64,000 nt of DNA, from contig JAKOPZ010000126.1 of NCBI GenBank assembly GCA_029778615.1, forward strand, positions 1 through 64,000. Reading direction: 5' to 3'. Shown piece by piece: positions 33,195-42,195 of the stretch. The notes under the pieces are model-generated. The model worked only from the letters and a program-made list of their open reading frames with translations. It was not told the DNA's origin and made no database searches. A program made the position numbers and the translations under genes. Position 1 is the first letter of the stretch. Each line of letters begins with the position of its first letter. The DNA is from Chloroflexota bacterium (GTDB lineage Bacteria > Chloroflexota > Anaerolineae > UBA4142 > SHND01).

Positions 33195-33317
33195 TGTGAA
33201 TTGACAAGGGTTGGGGTGCACAGCCACGGTACGGCTGGCTAGTTGGGCTACCTTCGCCATGGTCGCCTTCGGGTTTCAACCTCCTTTCCCCGATGCGTCA
33301 TGGCGAAGGATTTTTTT
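33195..33317 (+). other. Structured RNA-like region ending in a long-loop terminator
   Basis: CCTTCGCCATG (33251-33261) pairs perfectly with CATGGCGAAGG (33299-33309), followed by seven T, giving a terminator with a 37-base loop. The preceding 50 bases (GGGGTGCACAGCCACGG, GGCTAGTTGGGCTACC) contain small helices and vaguely recall the 3' part of a c-di-GMP (GEMM) aptamer. The required first helix with its GNRA loop is not seen, so no riboswitch is claimed. Confidence 0.4.
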
Positions 33318-33338
33318 GGCTAAAACCAAATTCCAAAA

Positions 33339-33492
33339 TAAGGCGACTGCAAAGTCCCTTGACAAGGATATGTCATTTCGAACCCCTCAATCCTTCGGGG
33401 TAAACTCTGTGAGAAATCTCGTTTGTCACGAATGGTTGAGATTTCTCGCATCCGCTCGAAATGACAATTGGCGCGACTTTGCAGTTGCCTTG
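33339..33492. mobile_element. MITE family A, copy 1 (154 bp)
   Basis: Imperfect terminal inverted repeats TAAGGCGACTGCAAAGTC and CAAGGCAACTGCAAAGTC enclose the shared TGTCATTTCGA core. The element is flanked by a perfect 9-base target duplication ATTCCAAAA (33330-33338 and 33493-33501). An almost identical copy of the same length is at 49684-49837, which implies recent movement. Confidence 0.92.
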
Positions 33493-33509
33493 ATTCCAAA
33501 ACGGGTTGC

Positions 33510-33537
33510 TTGACAAGTTACAAAAACTGCATATAAT
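33510..33537 (+). promoter_or_regulatory. Strong promoter before the recombinase gene
   Basis: TTGACA (33510-33515) and TATAAT (33532-33537) are both consensus, with a 16-base spacer. A GAGGCGAGCGG/CCGCTCGCCTC hairpin without a T-run follows at about 33552-33590 in the leader. Confidence 0.8.
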
Positions 33538-33614
33538 ACTGACGCATAATTTTGAGGCGAGCGGAAGCGATAGACTCCCGCTCGCCTCGCCATGAATCGA
33601 AAGCTTGTTTTGTC

Positions 33615-34487
33615 GTGCCGCGTGTCCGTACTGCCCAACCCATTCTCGCGCCGACGCTCATTGCAAACTTTGAAGGCTATCTCCAACGCGTCGAACTCGC
33701 CCCCGCTACCATCCGCAACTATTGCGCTGATGTGCGGGGTTTTGTGCGTTTTCTACAAAAAAATTTGAATGGACATACCCCTGCCATTCCGACCGCCCAA
33801 GACTTTGTGCGGTACCGCGAGCATCTGATTGACGCGACCGACCAATCACCCGCCACAATCAATCGTCGCTTGCAAGCCCTCCGTGGCTTTGGTCGTTTTT
33901 TACATGAAGCGGGATTCGCCGAGACAAATCCTGCTCAACCTTTACAACTTGTCACACATGGCACGGCGGAAAGCGCGCCGCGCGTGTTGGACGATGACGA
34001 AATCGCGCAATTGATTGTCGCCGTCCGCGCGGGAGCGCGCCGCAGTTTAATGCGTCGTGATTACGCCATCATCGAACTGATGCTGCAAGCCGGATTGCGC
34101 GTCAATGAAGTTGCGATGCTGAACATGCAAGACCTCGTGACGACGAACAATGGGATGCGACTGGTCATTCGCGGAACGGCAGAGCATCATTTTCGTCAAG
34201 TGCCATTGAGCGAAACGCTGGCGCGGGCATTGCGCGAATATCTTCAGGTGCGTCCGAGTTTGCCGGATGTGGATGCCGTTTTTTTGAGCCAGCAAGGCAA
34301 ACCGCTTTCGACGCGTTCGATTCAACGTTTGGTCGAAGCGTACGCGAAAGCAGCGGAATTGTCAGATGTCAGCGCGTACAGTTTGCGTCACACCTGCGCG
34401 AAAAAATTATTGGACGAAAATTCGCCCGACCAAGTTGCAAAATGGTTGGGACATAAAAGTGTGGAAGCGCTGAGTAAATACAAATAG
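33615..34487 (+). CDS. Tyrosine recombinase (XerC/XerD-like)
   Basis: The product is about 290 residues if GTG 33615 is the start (VPRVRTAQPILAPTLIANFE); the frame is open to 33552. The N-terminal SAM-like core-binding domain (LAPATIRNYCADVRGFVRFL) precedes the catalytic domain. Visible active-site residues are Arg in LQAGLRVNEVAMLN, the LRH of YSLRHTCAKKLL, His in WLGHKSVEALSKY, and the terminal Tyr. In the usual HxLRH box the first His is Tyr here. The protein stops one residue after the catalytic Tyr, shorter than XerC/D, so it could be clipped. It sits between a MITE and a broken methyltransferase, suggesting a mobile-element integrase. Confidence 0.78.
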   Translation: MPRVRTAQPILAPTLIANFEGYLQRVELAPATIRNYCADVRGFVRFLQKNLNGHTPAIPTAQDFVRYREHLIDATDQSPATINRRLQALRGFGRFLHEAGFAETNPAQPLQLVTHGTAESAPRVLDDDEIAQLIVAVRAGARRSLMRRDYAIIELMLQAGLRVNEVAMLNMQDLVTTNNGMRLVIRGTAEHHFRQVPLSETLARALREYLQVRPSLPDVDAVFLSQQGKPLSTRSIQRLVEAYAKAAELSDVSAYSLRHTCAKKLLDENSPDQVAKWLGHKSVEALSKYK

Positions 34488-34499
34488 CAGAATATCTCG

Positions 34500-35423
34500 A
34501 TGCCTAAATCCAATCCTAAGCCACAACATTCTACCCGCAAGAAAGAAAAAAGCGCTTACATCATAACCAGTGTGGGTAATAATGGGCATTTTCTTTTTGA
34601 AGATGGTGCAAACTATGAAACCTCAAATCGCCCGTTGAAGTTTCATCACAAGAATCTTTGGTTGTTTCAAGGCAATTCTCTTACCAGGCGTCTTTTTGAA
34701 AAAGAGTTTATTGATCTCATTGTAACATCGCCGCCCTATAATGTTGGCATTGATTACAATTCTAATAGTGATGAGATTTCATACGAAGACTATCTTGAAT
34801 TCACCCAGCAGTGGATTTCAAATTGTTTTGCATAGAGCAAGCCCCAAGCTCGTTTTTTGCTGAACATCCCACTTGATAAGAACAAAGGTGGGAATCGGAG
34901 CGTTGGGGCTGACATTACAAAGATAGCTCAGCAAATTGGTTGGAAGTATCATTCAACAATTGTTTGGAATGAGGGAAATATATCGCGTCGAACAGCGTGG
35001 GGTTCTTGGCTCTCAGCGTCCGCACCATTCGTGATTGCTCCCGTTGAGCTAATTGTTGTTCTTTACAAAGAGCAGTGAAAAAAAACAGAGGGCACACGGA
35101 AATCCGACATCTCGAAAGATGAGTTCATGGCGTGGACAAATGGGGTTTGGACATTCAACGGTGAAAGTAAAAGACGCATAGGACATCCTGCGCCATTTCC
35201 TAGAGAGCTACCTCGTCGCTGCATCAAGCTCTTTAGCTTTGTTAATGATTTAGTCTTCGACCCATTTTGTGGGAGTGGTACTACCCTTATTGAGGCATAT
35301 CTTAACAATCGAAAAGCAGTCGGTGTTGAACTGGATGACCATTACTGTCAAGTTGCAATAAACAGAATTTCCTCTGAAATAAATTTAGTTACAGATTGGG
35401 CGAACGAGTATGCCACAACATGA
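34500..35423 (+). pseudogene. DNA methyltransferase (N4/N6, TSPPYN type) with two in-frame stops
   Basis: A single frame carries the whole enzyme, interrupted by TAG (34833-34835) and TGA (35076-35078). Part 1 has LIVTSPPYNVGIDYNSNSDE, the catalytic motif IV. Part 2 has FLLNIPLDKNKGGNRSVGAD and STIVWNEGNI. Part 3 has FDPFCGSGTTLIEAYLNNRK and AVGVELDDHY, the SAM-binding motif I. The order (IV before I) marks a beta-class methyltransferase as in type II restriction-modification. The second stop lies where Trp is likely (TGG to TGA). The gene is much more AT-rich than its neighbours, indicating horizontal transfer followed by decay. Confidence 0.82.
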
Positions 35424-35673
35424 AATCACCCAAGAAGAACTTGTAAAAGAATTCTTTCTTAGAAATCCAAATCGAAGTATTCAACATCCAGAAGTCGTTG
35501 ATTGGCTGGTTACTGAATATAGAAGACGAACCGGAAAGGTGTTTCGCGATCCCGATAGACAAATTCGGAAACTGAGTCAAGAGGGATTTTTAATTAAAGA
35601 GGGTAAGGGTGTCTATAGATATGACCCAGACTTTATTGAAAATCGCGAGCTAGAAGATTTTACACCTTTTTGA
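35410..35673 (+). CDS. Winged-helix-like protein linked to the methyltransferase relic
   Basis: The 87-residue frame starts 14 bases inside the methyltransferase 3' end (MPQHEITQEELVKEFFLRNP). It has a helical DNA-binding look: HPEVVDWLVTEYRRRTGKVF, RDPDRQIRKLSQEGFLIKEG, and GVYRYDP as a wing. ELEDFTPF at the end resembles the linker before HNH nuclease domains (RELEDFTPAQK). The frame closes at an A-rich run, and a one-base shift would extend it by about 25 residues. It may therefore be the head of a lost restriction enzyme. The remaining 186 bases up to rpoC are AT-rich with no feature recognised. Confidence 0.55.
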   Translation: MPQHEITQEELVKEFFLRNPNRSIQHPEVVDWLVTEYRRRTGKVFRDPDRQIRKLSQEGFLIKEGKGVYRYDPDFIENRELEDFTPF

Positions 35674-35859
35674 AAAAAAATTTCAAGCAAACGGAAACTG
35701 GCAAGAAGATGTTTATTCGACTTTACGATTTAGCAAAAGCAGAAAATGATGTTCAGTTAATGCAATTTTGTGCCTCCGTTCTCGAAGTTTTTGAACGATT
35801 CAATATTAATGGTCATATAAAGTGGAACCGCTGACAGCATAAACTTTAAAGGGGAAAAG

Positions 35860-38800
35860 ATGGAAATCAAAGATTTTTCCGCGGTCCGTATTTCGCTCGC
35901 TTCGCCCGAGCAAATCAAAGCGTGGTCCCATGGCGAAGTGTTGAAACCGGAAACCATCAACTATCGCCGCCTGCGCCCCGAACGCGATGGACTGTTTGAC
36001 GAACGCATTTTCGGTCCGACGCGCGATTGGGAATGTTACTGCGGCAAATACAAAAAAGTCCGCTACAAGGGAATGATTTGCGAAAAGTGCGGCGTACAGG
36101 TCGCACCTTCGCGCGTGCGCCGCGAACGCATGGGACACATCGAACTCGCCGCGCCCGTCGCGCATATTTGGTACACGCGCCGCGTGCCGTCGTATCTCGG
36201 CTTGCTGCTCGACGTTTCGCGCCGCAATCTCGACCGCGTATTGTATTTTGCCCAATACATCATCACCAACATTGACGAAGGCGCGCGCACCAAAGCTCTC
36301 AAAAAACTCGAAGAAGAACTCGACCACCGCATCGCCAAAGATACCAAATCGCTCGCGGACAAACTCGAAAAACGCGAGCTCGATTTGATGGAAGAAATCG
36401 AGAAACTCGACAAAAAGACGGAAACCGCGCTTGCCAAACTGGAAGAGAAACTTGCCGAAAAGACCGACGAGGTTGTTTCGCTCGGCAAGCAGTTGGAGCG
36501 CAAACTCGAAGACCGCGGCAAAGAAGTCCGCAAAGCGATTGTGTTTGAACCCACCGGCGAAGTGATTGTCGAAGAGGGCGAAGAAATCGCGCCCAAACAC
36601 CGCAAGAAACTTGCCGAAGTGATGCAAGCGCACCTCAACGAAATCGAATCCGACATCAAGCAACAGCAAAAAGACAAACGCCTCGACGCGCAGGGCAGAC
36701 GGGAAACGATGCAAGCCGATTTTGAAGAAGAAGCGGCATCGCTGCGCGGACAAATCGAGGACAAGGCGAACGCGCTGCGAAGTGAATTTGACCCGAAATT
36801 CGATGAGCTGCAAGCGATTGCGGTCAAAGAATTTTTGACCGAATCGCAGTACCGCGACCTTTCGGACAAATGGGGTCACGTGTTCAAAGCGGGCATGGGC
36901 GCGGAAGCGGTTTTGGAAATCGTCAAGCGCATGCAAATGGACGACATGGCAAAATCGCTGCGCCGCGAAATTCGCGGCACGCGTTCCAAGCAGCAGCGCA
37001 AAAAAGCCATCAAGCAACTGCGCGTCGTCGAATCGCTGCGTAAATCGCAGAACCGTCCCGAATGGATGATTCTCACCATTCTGCCGGTGATTCCGCCGGA
37101 CTTGCGCCCGATGGTGCAGCTCGATGGCGGTCGTTTCGCGACGAGCGATTTGAACGACCTGTATCGCCGCGTCATTAACCGCAATAACCGCCTCAAGCGG
37201 TTATTGGAACTCGGCGCGCCCGAAGTCATTGTCAACAATGAAAAACGCATGTTGCAAGAAGCGGTGGATTCGTTGATTGATAATTCGCAGCGCGGCAAAG
37301 CCGTTTCACAGCGCGGGCAGCGCAAACTGAAATCGCTTTCCGATTTGCTCAAAGGCAAGCAAGGACGTTTTCGCCGCAACCTGCTCGGCAAGCGCGTGGA
37401 CTATTCGGGACGCTCCGTCATCGTGGTCGGTCCGCATCTCAAATTGCATCAATGCGGTCTGCCAAAACAAATGGCGCTCGAATTGTTCAAACCGTTTGTG
37501 ATGCGCAAACTTGTCGAAAACAATTTCGCGCACAATATCAAATCCGCGAAACGTCTCGTGGACCGCATGTCGCCCGAAGTGTGGGACGTGCTCGAAGACA
37601 TCATTCAGGACCATCCCGTACTGTTGAACCGCGCGCCGACACTGCATCGCTTGGGCATTCAAGCATTCGAAGTGGTGCTGGTCGAAGGCAGCGCGATTCA
37701 AATTCACCCGTTGGTTTGCGCGGCGTTCAATGCAGACTTTGACGGCGACCAGATGGCAGTGCACGTTCCGCTGTCCGAGTCGGCAAAACAAGAAGCGCGC
37801 ACGCTCATGTTGAGCGCGACCAATCTCTTGAAACCCGCGTCGGGCGAACCGATTGTGGAGCCGACCAAAGACATGGTGCTCGGCTGCTACTATCTCACAA
37901 TGGACAAGCCGGAAAATCGTGGCGACGGCAAAGTTTTTGCCTCGTTCGAAGAAGTCGCGCTGGCGTACGAACTGGGTGCGGTGGACTTGCACGCAAAAAT
38001 CAAAGTCAATTTCGTCAAGGGCAAGAAACGCGAATTGATTGACACGACGGTTGGGCGCGTCCTGTTTAACGAAATCTTTCCCGAAGAAATGCGCTTTGTG
38101 AATGACTTTCAGGACAAAAAGAAACTCAAAGAACTCGTCGCCCGCGCGTACCAAGTCGTCGGTCCCGAAGGCACTGCCGAAGTGGTGGACCGCATCAAAG
38201 ATATTGGTTTCAAATACGCCACGCGTTCCGGTCTCACCATTGCGATTGACGACATTACCGTTCCCGAAAACAAGGACGAGATTGTCAAAGGCGTCGAAGA
38301 CAAAGTCGCCGAAGTCGAAAAACAATACCGGCGCGGTCTCATTACCGAAGATGAACAGTACGTGAAAACGGTGGAACTTTGGACGGAAGCGACCGAAGAA
38401 ATTACCGATGCGGTATCCAAATCGTTCGCGCAAGATTCACCCGTGCGCGTCATGGCAAACTCGGGCGCGACGAAAGGTGGTTTCACACCGCTGCGTCAAT
38501 TGGCAGGGATGCGCGGTTTGATGGCTGACCCCGCAGGTCGCATCATTCCCTTGCCCATTACGTCGAATTTCCGCGAAGGGCTCACCGCGTTGGAATATTT
38601 CATTTCCACGCACGGCGCGCGCAAAGGTCTCGCCGACACCGCGCTGCGCACGGCAGACGCGGGCTATCTCACGCGTCGCCTCGTGGACGTGGCGCAAGAT
38701 GTCATCATTAACGAAGAAGACTGCGGCACGCACGCGGGCATTTGGCTTTCCGCCGATTCCAAAGAACGCACCGGCGAAGGATTTGAAGAACGCGTGGTGG

Positions 38801-40332
38801 GACGCGTCACCGCGAGCGCGGTGCCGAATCCCAAGACGGGCGAAGTCATCGTCAACGCGGGCGAACTCATCACCGAAGCGCATTGGAATCAAATGAAACC
38901 GGCGGGCGTTGACCGTGTGTTCGTACGCAGTCCATTGACCTGTGGTGCGCGGCATGGTCTGTGCGCGAAATGTTATGGACGCGATTTGGCGCGCGGCGGT
39001 CTGATTCGCATTGGCGAAGCGGTTGGCGTTATCGCCGCGCAATCCATCGGCGAACCGGGCACGCAGCTCACACTCCGCACGTTCCACACGGGCGGCGTCG
39101 CAGGCGCAGACGACATCACGACGGGTCTCCCGCGTATTGAAGAACTTTTCGAAGCGCGCGACCCGAAAGGTCAAGCGTTGATTGCCGAAATTGACGGCAC
39201 CGTCGAAATCGCCATCGAAGATGGTCAGCGCGTCATCAAAATCGTCGCGACCAAGACCGAGAGCGACGAATATGAACTACCGCCTCACACCAAAGCGCTG
39301 GTCAAAGACGGCGATTTCATTGCGCGCGATGATGTGTTGTTCCACGACAAGGACGATAACGAAGTTTACGCGGCGAACGAGGGCCAAGTCGTTCGCGAGG
39401 GTCGCACGTTGTTCGTGCGCCGCGAAACGCGCGAAGAAAAAACGTACGAAGTCGCCGCCGCCGCGCGTGTGCGTGTGGGCATCGAAAACGGCGCACATGT
39501 CAACGCAGGAGACCAACTCACCGAAGGTCCGAAAAATCCACATGATATTTTGCGGATTCTCGGACGCGATGCGGCGCAGATTTATCTGGTGGAAGAAATT
39601 CAGCGCGTGTACCGCTCACAAGGTGTGAACATTAACGACAAGCATATCGAAATGATTTTGCGTCAAATGTTCCGCCGCGTGCGCGTGAAATCCACAGGCG
39701 ATACGGATTTCCTGCCCGGTCAATTGGTTGACCGCCTCGCCTTTGAAGACGTGAACGAAAAAATCACCGAAGCGGAAGGCATTCCCGCCACCGCACAGCC
39801 GATTCTTTTGGGCGTGACGAAAGCGTCACTTTCGACAGATTCGTTCCTGAGTGCGTCGTCGTTCCAACACACCATCAGCGTCCTTTCGCAAGCGGCGATT
39901 GAAGGCAAGCGCGATGACTTGTATGGTTTGAAGGAAAATGTCATCATCGGCAAGTTGATTCCTGCGGGCACCGGTTTCCGCCAACGCACCCGCGCGGACA
40001 TTGCCGAAATGAAAATCGGCACAATGGGTCGTCTCGGGCACAAACTCGATGAGGACATTCGCCTTGAAGATGAAGAACTCGCCGAAGTAGAAGCGCTCGA
40101 CGAAGAATTGATTGGCGAAGTGGATACCGAACTCGAAGAAGCGCCCGAATCCGAAGTCGAAGGCGAAGACATTGTCGCCGGTGTCGAGGAAGTGGAAGAA
40201 GAAGCGGAAGAAGCCGAAGAAGAAGCGGAAGAGGAAGAAGAACTCGACCTCGACGAAGACAATTCGCTCGAACTCGATGATGACGACACAGAGGATGAGG
40301 AAGAAGAAGAGGAAGAAGCGGAAGCAGAGTAG
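35860..40332 (+). CDS. rpoC: DNA-directed RNA polymerase subunit beta'
   Basis: The 1490-residue largest catalytic subunit of RNA polymerase. The N-terminal zinc site is [20 protein letters not shown]. The catalytic Mg site is [12 protein letters not shown] near 625, and the second zinc cluster is DCGTHAG with [20 protein letters not shown] near 1030. After the YFAQYIITN segment a coiled-coil insertion of about 190 residues (135-330; [20 protein letters not shown]) replaces the short loop of E. coli. The last 65 residues are almost all Glu/Asp. AAGGGGAAAAG precedes the ATG. The gene ends in TAG, so TAG is a normal stop in this genome. rpoB is not adjacent; upstream lies AT-rich acquired DNA. 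Confidence 0.97.
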   Translation: MEIKDFSAVRISLASPEQIKAWSHGEVLKPETINYRRLRPERDGLFDERIFGPTRDWECYCGKYKKVRYKGMICEKCGVQVAPSRVRRERMGHIELAAPVAHIWYTRRVPSYLGLLLDVSRRNLDRVLYFAQYIITNIDEGARTKALKKLEEELDHRIAKDTKSLADKLEKRELDLMEEIEKLDKKTETALAKLEEKLAEKTDEVVSLGKQLERKLEDRGKEVRKAIVFEPTGEVIVEEGEEIAPKHRKKLAEVMQAHLNEIESDIKQQQKDKRLDAQGRRETMQADFEEEAASLRGQIEDKANALRSEFDPKFDELQAIAVKEFLTESQYRDLSDKWGHVFKAGMGAEAVLEIVKRMQMDDMAKSLRREIRGTRSKQQRKKAIKQLRVVESLRKSQNRPEWMILTILPVIPPDLRPMVQLDGGRFATSDLNDLYRRVINRNNRLKRLLELGAPEVIVNNEKRMLQEAVDSLIDNSQRGKAVSQRGQRKLKSLSDLLKGKQGRFRRNLLGKRVDYSGRSVIVVGPHLKLHQCGLPKQMALELFKPFVMRKLVENNFAHNIKSAKRLVDRMSPEVWDVLEDIIQDHPVLLNRAPTLHRLGIQAFEVVLVEGSAIQIHPLVCAAFNADFDGDQMAVHVPLSESAKQEARTLMLSATNLLKPASGEPIVEPTKDMVLGCYYLTMDKPENRGDGKVFASFEEVALAYELGAVDLHAKIKVNFVKGKKRELIDTTVGRVLFNEIFPEEMRFVNDFQDKKKLKELVARAYQVVGPEGTAEVVDRIKDIGFKYATRSGLTIAIDDITVPENKDEIVKGVEDKVAEVEKQYRRGLITEDEQYVKTVELWTEATEEITDAVSKSFAQDSPVRVMANSGATKGGFTPLRQLAGMRGLMADPAGRIIPLPITSNFREGLTALEYFISTHGARKGLADTALRTADAGYLTRRLVDVAQDVIINEEDCGTHAGIWLSADSKERTGEGFEERVVGRVTASAVPNPKTGEVIVNAGELITEAHWNQMKPAGVDRVFVRSPLTCGARHGLCAKCYGRDLARGGLIRIGEAVGVIAAQSIGEPGTQLTLRTFHTGGVAGADDITTGLPRIEELFEARDPKGQALIAEIDGTVEIAIEDGQRVIKIVATKTESDEYELPPHTKALVKDGDFIARDDVLFHDKDDNEVYAANEGQVVREGRTLFVRRETREEKTYEVAAAARVRVGIENGAHVNAGDQLTEGPKNPHDILRILGRDAAQIYLVEEIQRVYRSQGVNINDKHIEMILRQMFRRVRVKSTGDTDFLPGQLVDRLAFEDVNEKITEAEGIPATAQPILLGVTKASLSTDSFLSASSFQHTISVLSQAAIEGKRDDLYGLKENVIIGKLIPAGTGFRQRTRADIAEMKIGTMGRLGHKLDEDIRLEDEELAEVEALDEELIGEVDTELEEAPESEVEGEDIVAGVEEVEEEAEEAEEEAEEEEELDLDEDNSLELDDDDTEDEEEEEEEAEAE

Positions 40333-40429
40333 AGATTGGAAATTGGATATTGCAAGTCAGAAAAGGGGCGGCAGGAAACTGTCGCCCCGATTCTTTTACT
40401 TGGACCAAACAGTGTTTGCATGATAGCAG

Positions 40430-40663
40430 TGTTTTTTGCGACCCAATCAAGGATAGTTGGAGTGAATACAGGCGTGGATGTAAAAGTTTCGGTTGGTTTC
40501 GGAGTTGGGGTGTACGTCGCAGTTGGGCTCGGTGAAGACGTACTTGTTGGTACGTGAATGACGACGATGTTGCTGTTGCTGGCAATGTTGCAAGAGTTGG
40601 TTTTGGTGCAACTGCACAGGCAGAGAACAAGAAAAAGAAAGCCAAAAAGAGAATCTATTTCAT
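40430..40663 (-). pseudogene. Relic of a PT-rich lipoprotein gene
   Basis: On the minus strand from ATG 40663 the reading is MK, a TAG, then ILFLAFFFLFSACAVAPKPT, a lipoprotein signal with lipobox FSAC. About 30 codons on, another frame takes over with PTSTSSPSPTATYTPTPKPT and TILDWVAKN, the Pro-Thr linker usual in lipoproteins of this group. A nonsense at codon 3 plus a frameshift show decay. The remainder runs into the rpoC 3' end, so the gene is truncated. Confidence 0.5.
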
Positions 40664-40673
40664 TTCAACCTCA

Positions 40674-40682
40674 TGCTATAAT
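40674..40682 (+). promoter_or_regulatory. Extended -10 promoter, leaderless start
   Basis: TGCTATAAT ends at 40682 and the GTG start is at 40690, so the predicted first base of the mRNA is at or next to the start codon. Confidence 0.6.
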
Positions 40683-40689
40683 CTTGTTC

Positions 40690-41034
40690 GTGAAACTCAC
40701 TGACATTGCTGACAGCATTGCAATTGACCCACGAAAATTAACACAGTACGCGCTCAATCCCGATTCACTGTATGGCAAACACAAAGCACTTGTCTTTGAA
40801 CGTGCATTGGGAATCACTCTCAAAAATTATAACGTCCTCGTCGCTCAAATCGAAACCCAAATTGAAAATGCAGAATTGAGTTTCCACAGTGCGGACGAAT
40901 TTGGTAAAAGATATTTTGGGGATTTAGAAGTTACTGGCATTGAAGGAAAACGCGCAACTGTACGAACGGGATGGTTTATTGCAGGCGGTACTCGAGTCGC
41001 GCAACTCGCGACGATTTACGTGAAAAAGAGGTAA
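40690..41034 (+). CDS. DUF6883-like small protein
   Basis: A 114-residue protein from GTG 40690 (VKLTDIADSIAIDPRKLTQY). The pattern KLTQYALNPDSLYGKHKALV then FERALGIT is that of DUF6883, usually found next to DUF4926 genes as in the present case. The C-terminus (VTGIEGKRATVRTGWFIAGG) is a small beta unit. DUF6883 proteins have been placed among polymorphic-toxin-associated or TA-like proteins, but no activity is established. The next gene starts 5 bases after its stop. Expression appears leaderless. Confidence 0.65.
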   Translation: MKLTDIADSIAIDPRKLTQYALNPDSLYGKHKALVFERALGITLKNYNVLVAQIETQIENAELSFHSADEFGKRYFGDLEVTGIEGKRATVRTGWFIAGGTRVAQLATIYVKKR

Positions 41035-41039
41035 GCGCT

Positions 41040-41366
41040 ATGACAGATATTGGCGATGTAATTGAACTTGTCGTAGATATTCCAAACGAAAACTTGCGCG
41101 CCGGCATGCAGGGGACGATTGTTCATCAACACACCGACAAGGCATTTGAAGTCGAGTTCGTTAACCAAGAGGGTGAAACTCGTGCGTTGTTAGCGCTTGA
41201 CACATCACAGTTCATCGTTGTATGGCAGGCGGCAACAAAGAAATGGGTGCCACTTGCCGAACGCGCGGCACTTCTCGTTGCTATCCTACCCGACGAAGCG
41301 GCGCAAGAGGTTGTTGACTTTGCGCGGTTTTTGAAAACGCGCCAAAACGAAAAACTCCCTATTTGA
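41040..41366 (+). CDS. DUF4926-domain protein with DUF2281-like tail
   Basis: The 108-residue protein (MTDIGDVIELVVDIPNENLR) carries DUF4926: LRAGMQGTIVHQHTDKAFEV and EVEFVNQEGET in the first 60 residues, an SH3-like barrel. The C-terminal LPDEAAQEVVDFARFLKTRQ resembles DUF2281, often seen in antitoxin-like proteins. The fusion and the tight pairing with the DUF6883 gene suggest a two-gene toxin/immunity-like module. This is an inference only. Confidence 0.65.
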   Translation: MTDIGDVIELVVDIPNENLRAGMQGTIVHQHTDKAFEVEFVNQEGETRALLALDTSQFIVVWQAATKKWVPLAERAALLVAILPDEAAQEVVDFARFLKTRQNEKLPI

Positions 41367-41377
41367 AACAAACCAAT

Positions 41378-41410
41378 AAGCGAGCCGCAAAATTTGCGGC
41401 TCGCTTTTTC
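41378..41410. terminator. Bidirectional terminator between convergent transcripts
   Basis: AAGCGAGCCGCAAA with its perfect complement is flanked by A and T runs. It stands between the DUF4926 gene (plus) and the RskA-like gene (minus, stop at 41410). Confidence 0.9.
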
Positions 41411-42156
41411 TATAATCCTCCCACTATCACAATCGTCCCCGTTGGTTTCTCTACGCCTTGACGCGGCTCTATCGTTACGCCCCAGCCCTTGAAATTTTCA
41501 ACCTTGTCCCTCGCGTTCACCAACACAGTGTTCGTGCCATCGGCATTCACTGTGAACACATCGGAGGGCTGTGGCTCGCCGCCGCGAAAGAACCAAAATT
41601 CATATCCCTTGTCGGAGGGCAGAGATGCCAAGCCCCCAACCTTTAATACCGCGCGCGATTGCCCCGGCACCATATACATTTCGCCCCACGCATCTGGCGC
41701 GTCGGGTGTGCCCGCCAACGAAATTTTTTGCACAAGCGGGTCATTCATAATGGAAGCAATCGCTTGTTGTTCCGGTGATTCAAGATTCTGCAAAACCATC
41801 CAGCCGCCAATTGCCAACAGCGCGACAAGCGCTAATACGGCGAATGCGAAAACGGGTTGCGCGAACCATGCGCGACGCGCGGTTTGTTTCATTGCGCGCT
41901 GCGGTACGTGTGCCGCGTGGTTTTGCGCGAGGTCAGCGTCCACGCGCGCAAACAATTTCAGTTTCGTTTCCTGTGACGGTTCAACCGGCGCGACCGAAAA
42001 CGGCAATGTGTTGACCGCTGCCTGTTCTTGGCGCAGCGATTTGCGACATGCCGCGCATTCGCTCAAGTGCGCTTGTACCTGCTTGCGCTCGGCGTCGCCA
42101 ACCGCGCCCAGCGCATACATTGAAATCAATTCTTGAAAATACTCGTGCGATACCAT
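41410..42156 (-). CDS. RskA-type membrane anti-sigma factor
   Basis: The product is 248 residues from ATG 42156 (MVSHEYFQELISMYALGAVG); a TTG start at 42168 is also possible. The N-terminal zinc anti-sigma motif HLSECAACRKSL (His-x3-Cys-x2-Cys) is followed by one membrane helix (FAFAVLALVALLAIGGWMVL, near 115). An extracellular anti-sigma-K domain follows (YMVPGQSRAVLKVGGLASLP; GYEFWFFRGGEPQPSDVFTV). It lies 40 bases after the sigma gene on the same strand. By family, regulated proteolysis would release the sigma factor. Confidence 0.9.
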   Translation of the reverse strand: MVSHEYFQELISMYALGAVGDAERKQVQAHLSECAACRKSLRQEQAAVNTLPFSVAPVEPSQETKLKLFARVDADLAQNHAAHVPQRAMKQTARRAWFAQPVFAFAVLALVALLAIGGWMVLQNLESPEQQAIASIMNDPLVQKISLAGTPDAPDAWGEMYMVPGQSRAVLKVGGLASLPSDKGYEFWFFRGGEPQPSDVFTVNADGTNTVLVNARDKVENFKGWGVTIEPRQGVEKPTGTIVIVGGL

Positions 42157-42195
42157 TTCGCGTTCCAATTTTGCTCAATCCCCACAACAACTTGT

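Noticed and set aside
33195-33260. Cyclic di-GMP (GEMM) riboswitch
   Set aside because: Only AGCCACGG- and GGCTAGTTGGGCTACC-like pieces fit; the first helix, its tetraloop and the GGACGCAAAG core are not found.
9490-35423. Alternative genetic code to explain in-frame TAG/TGA
   Set aside because: rpoC ends in TAG and many core genes end in TGA at the expected C-termini; stops interrupt only accessory genes.
35806-38433. Two long minus-strand frames (403 and 375 codons) opposite rpoC
   Set aside because: Phe/Arg-rich sequence without motifs, fully explained by codon bias of rpoC on the other strand.
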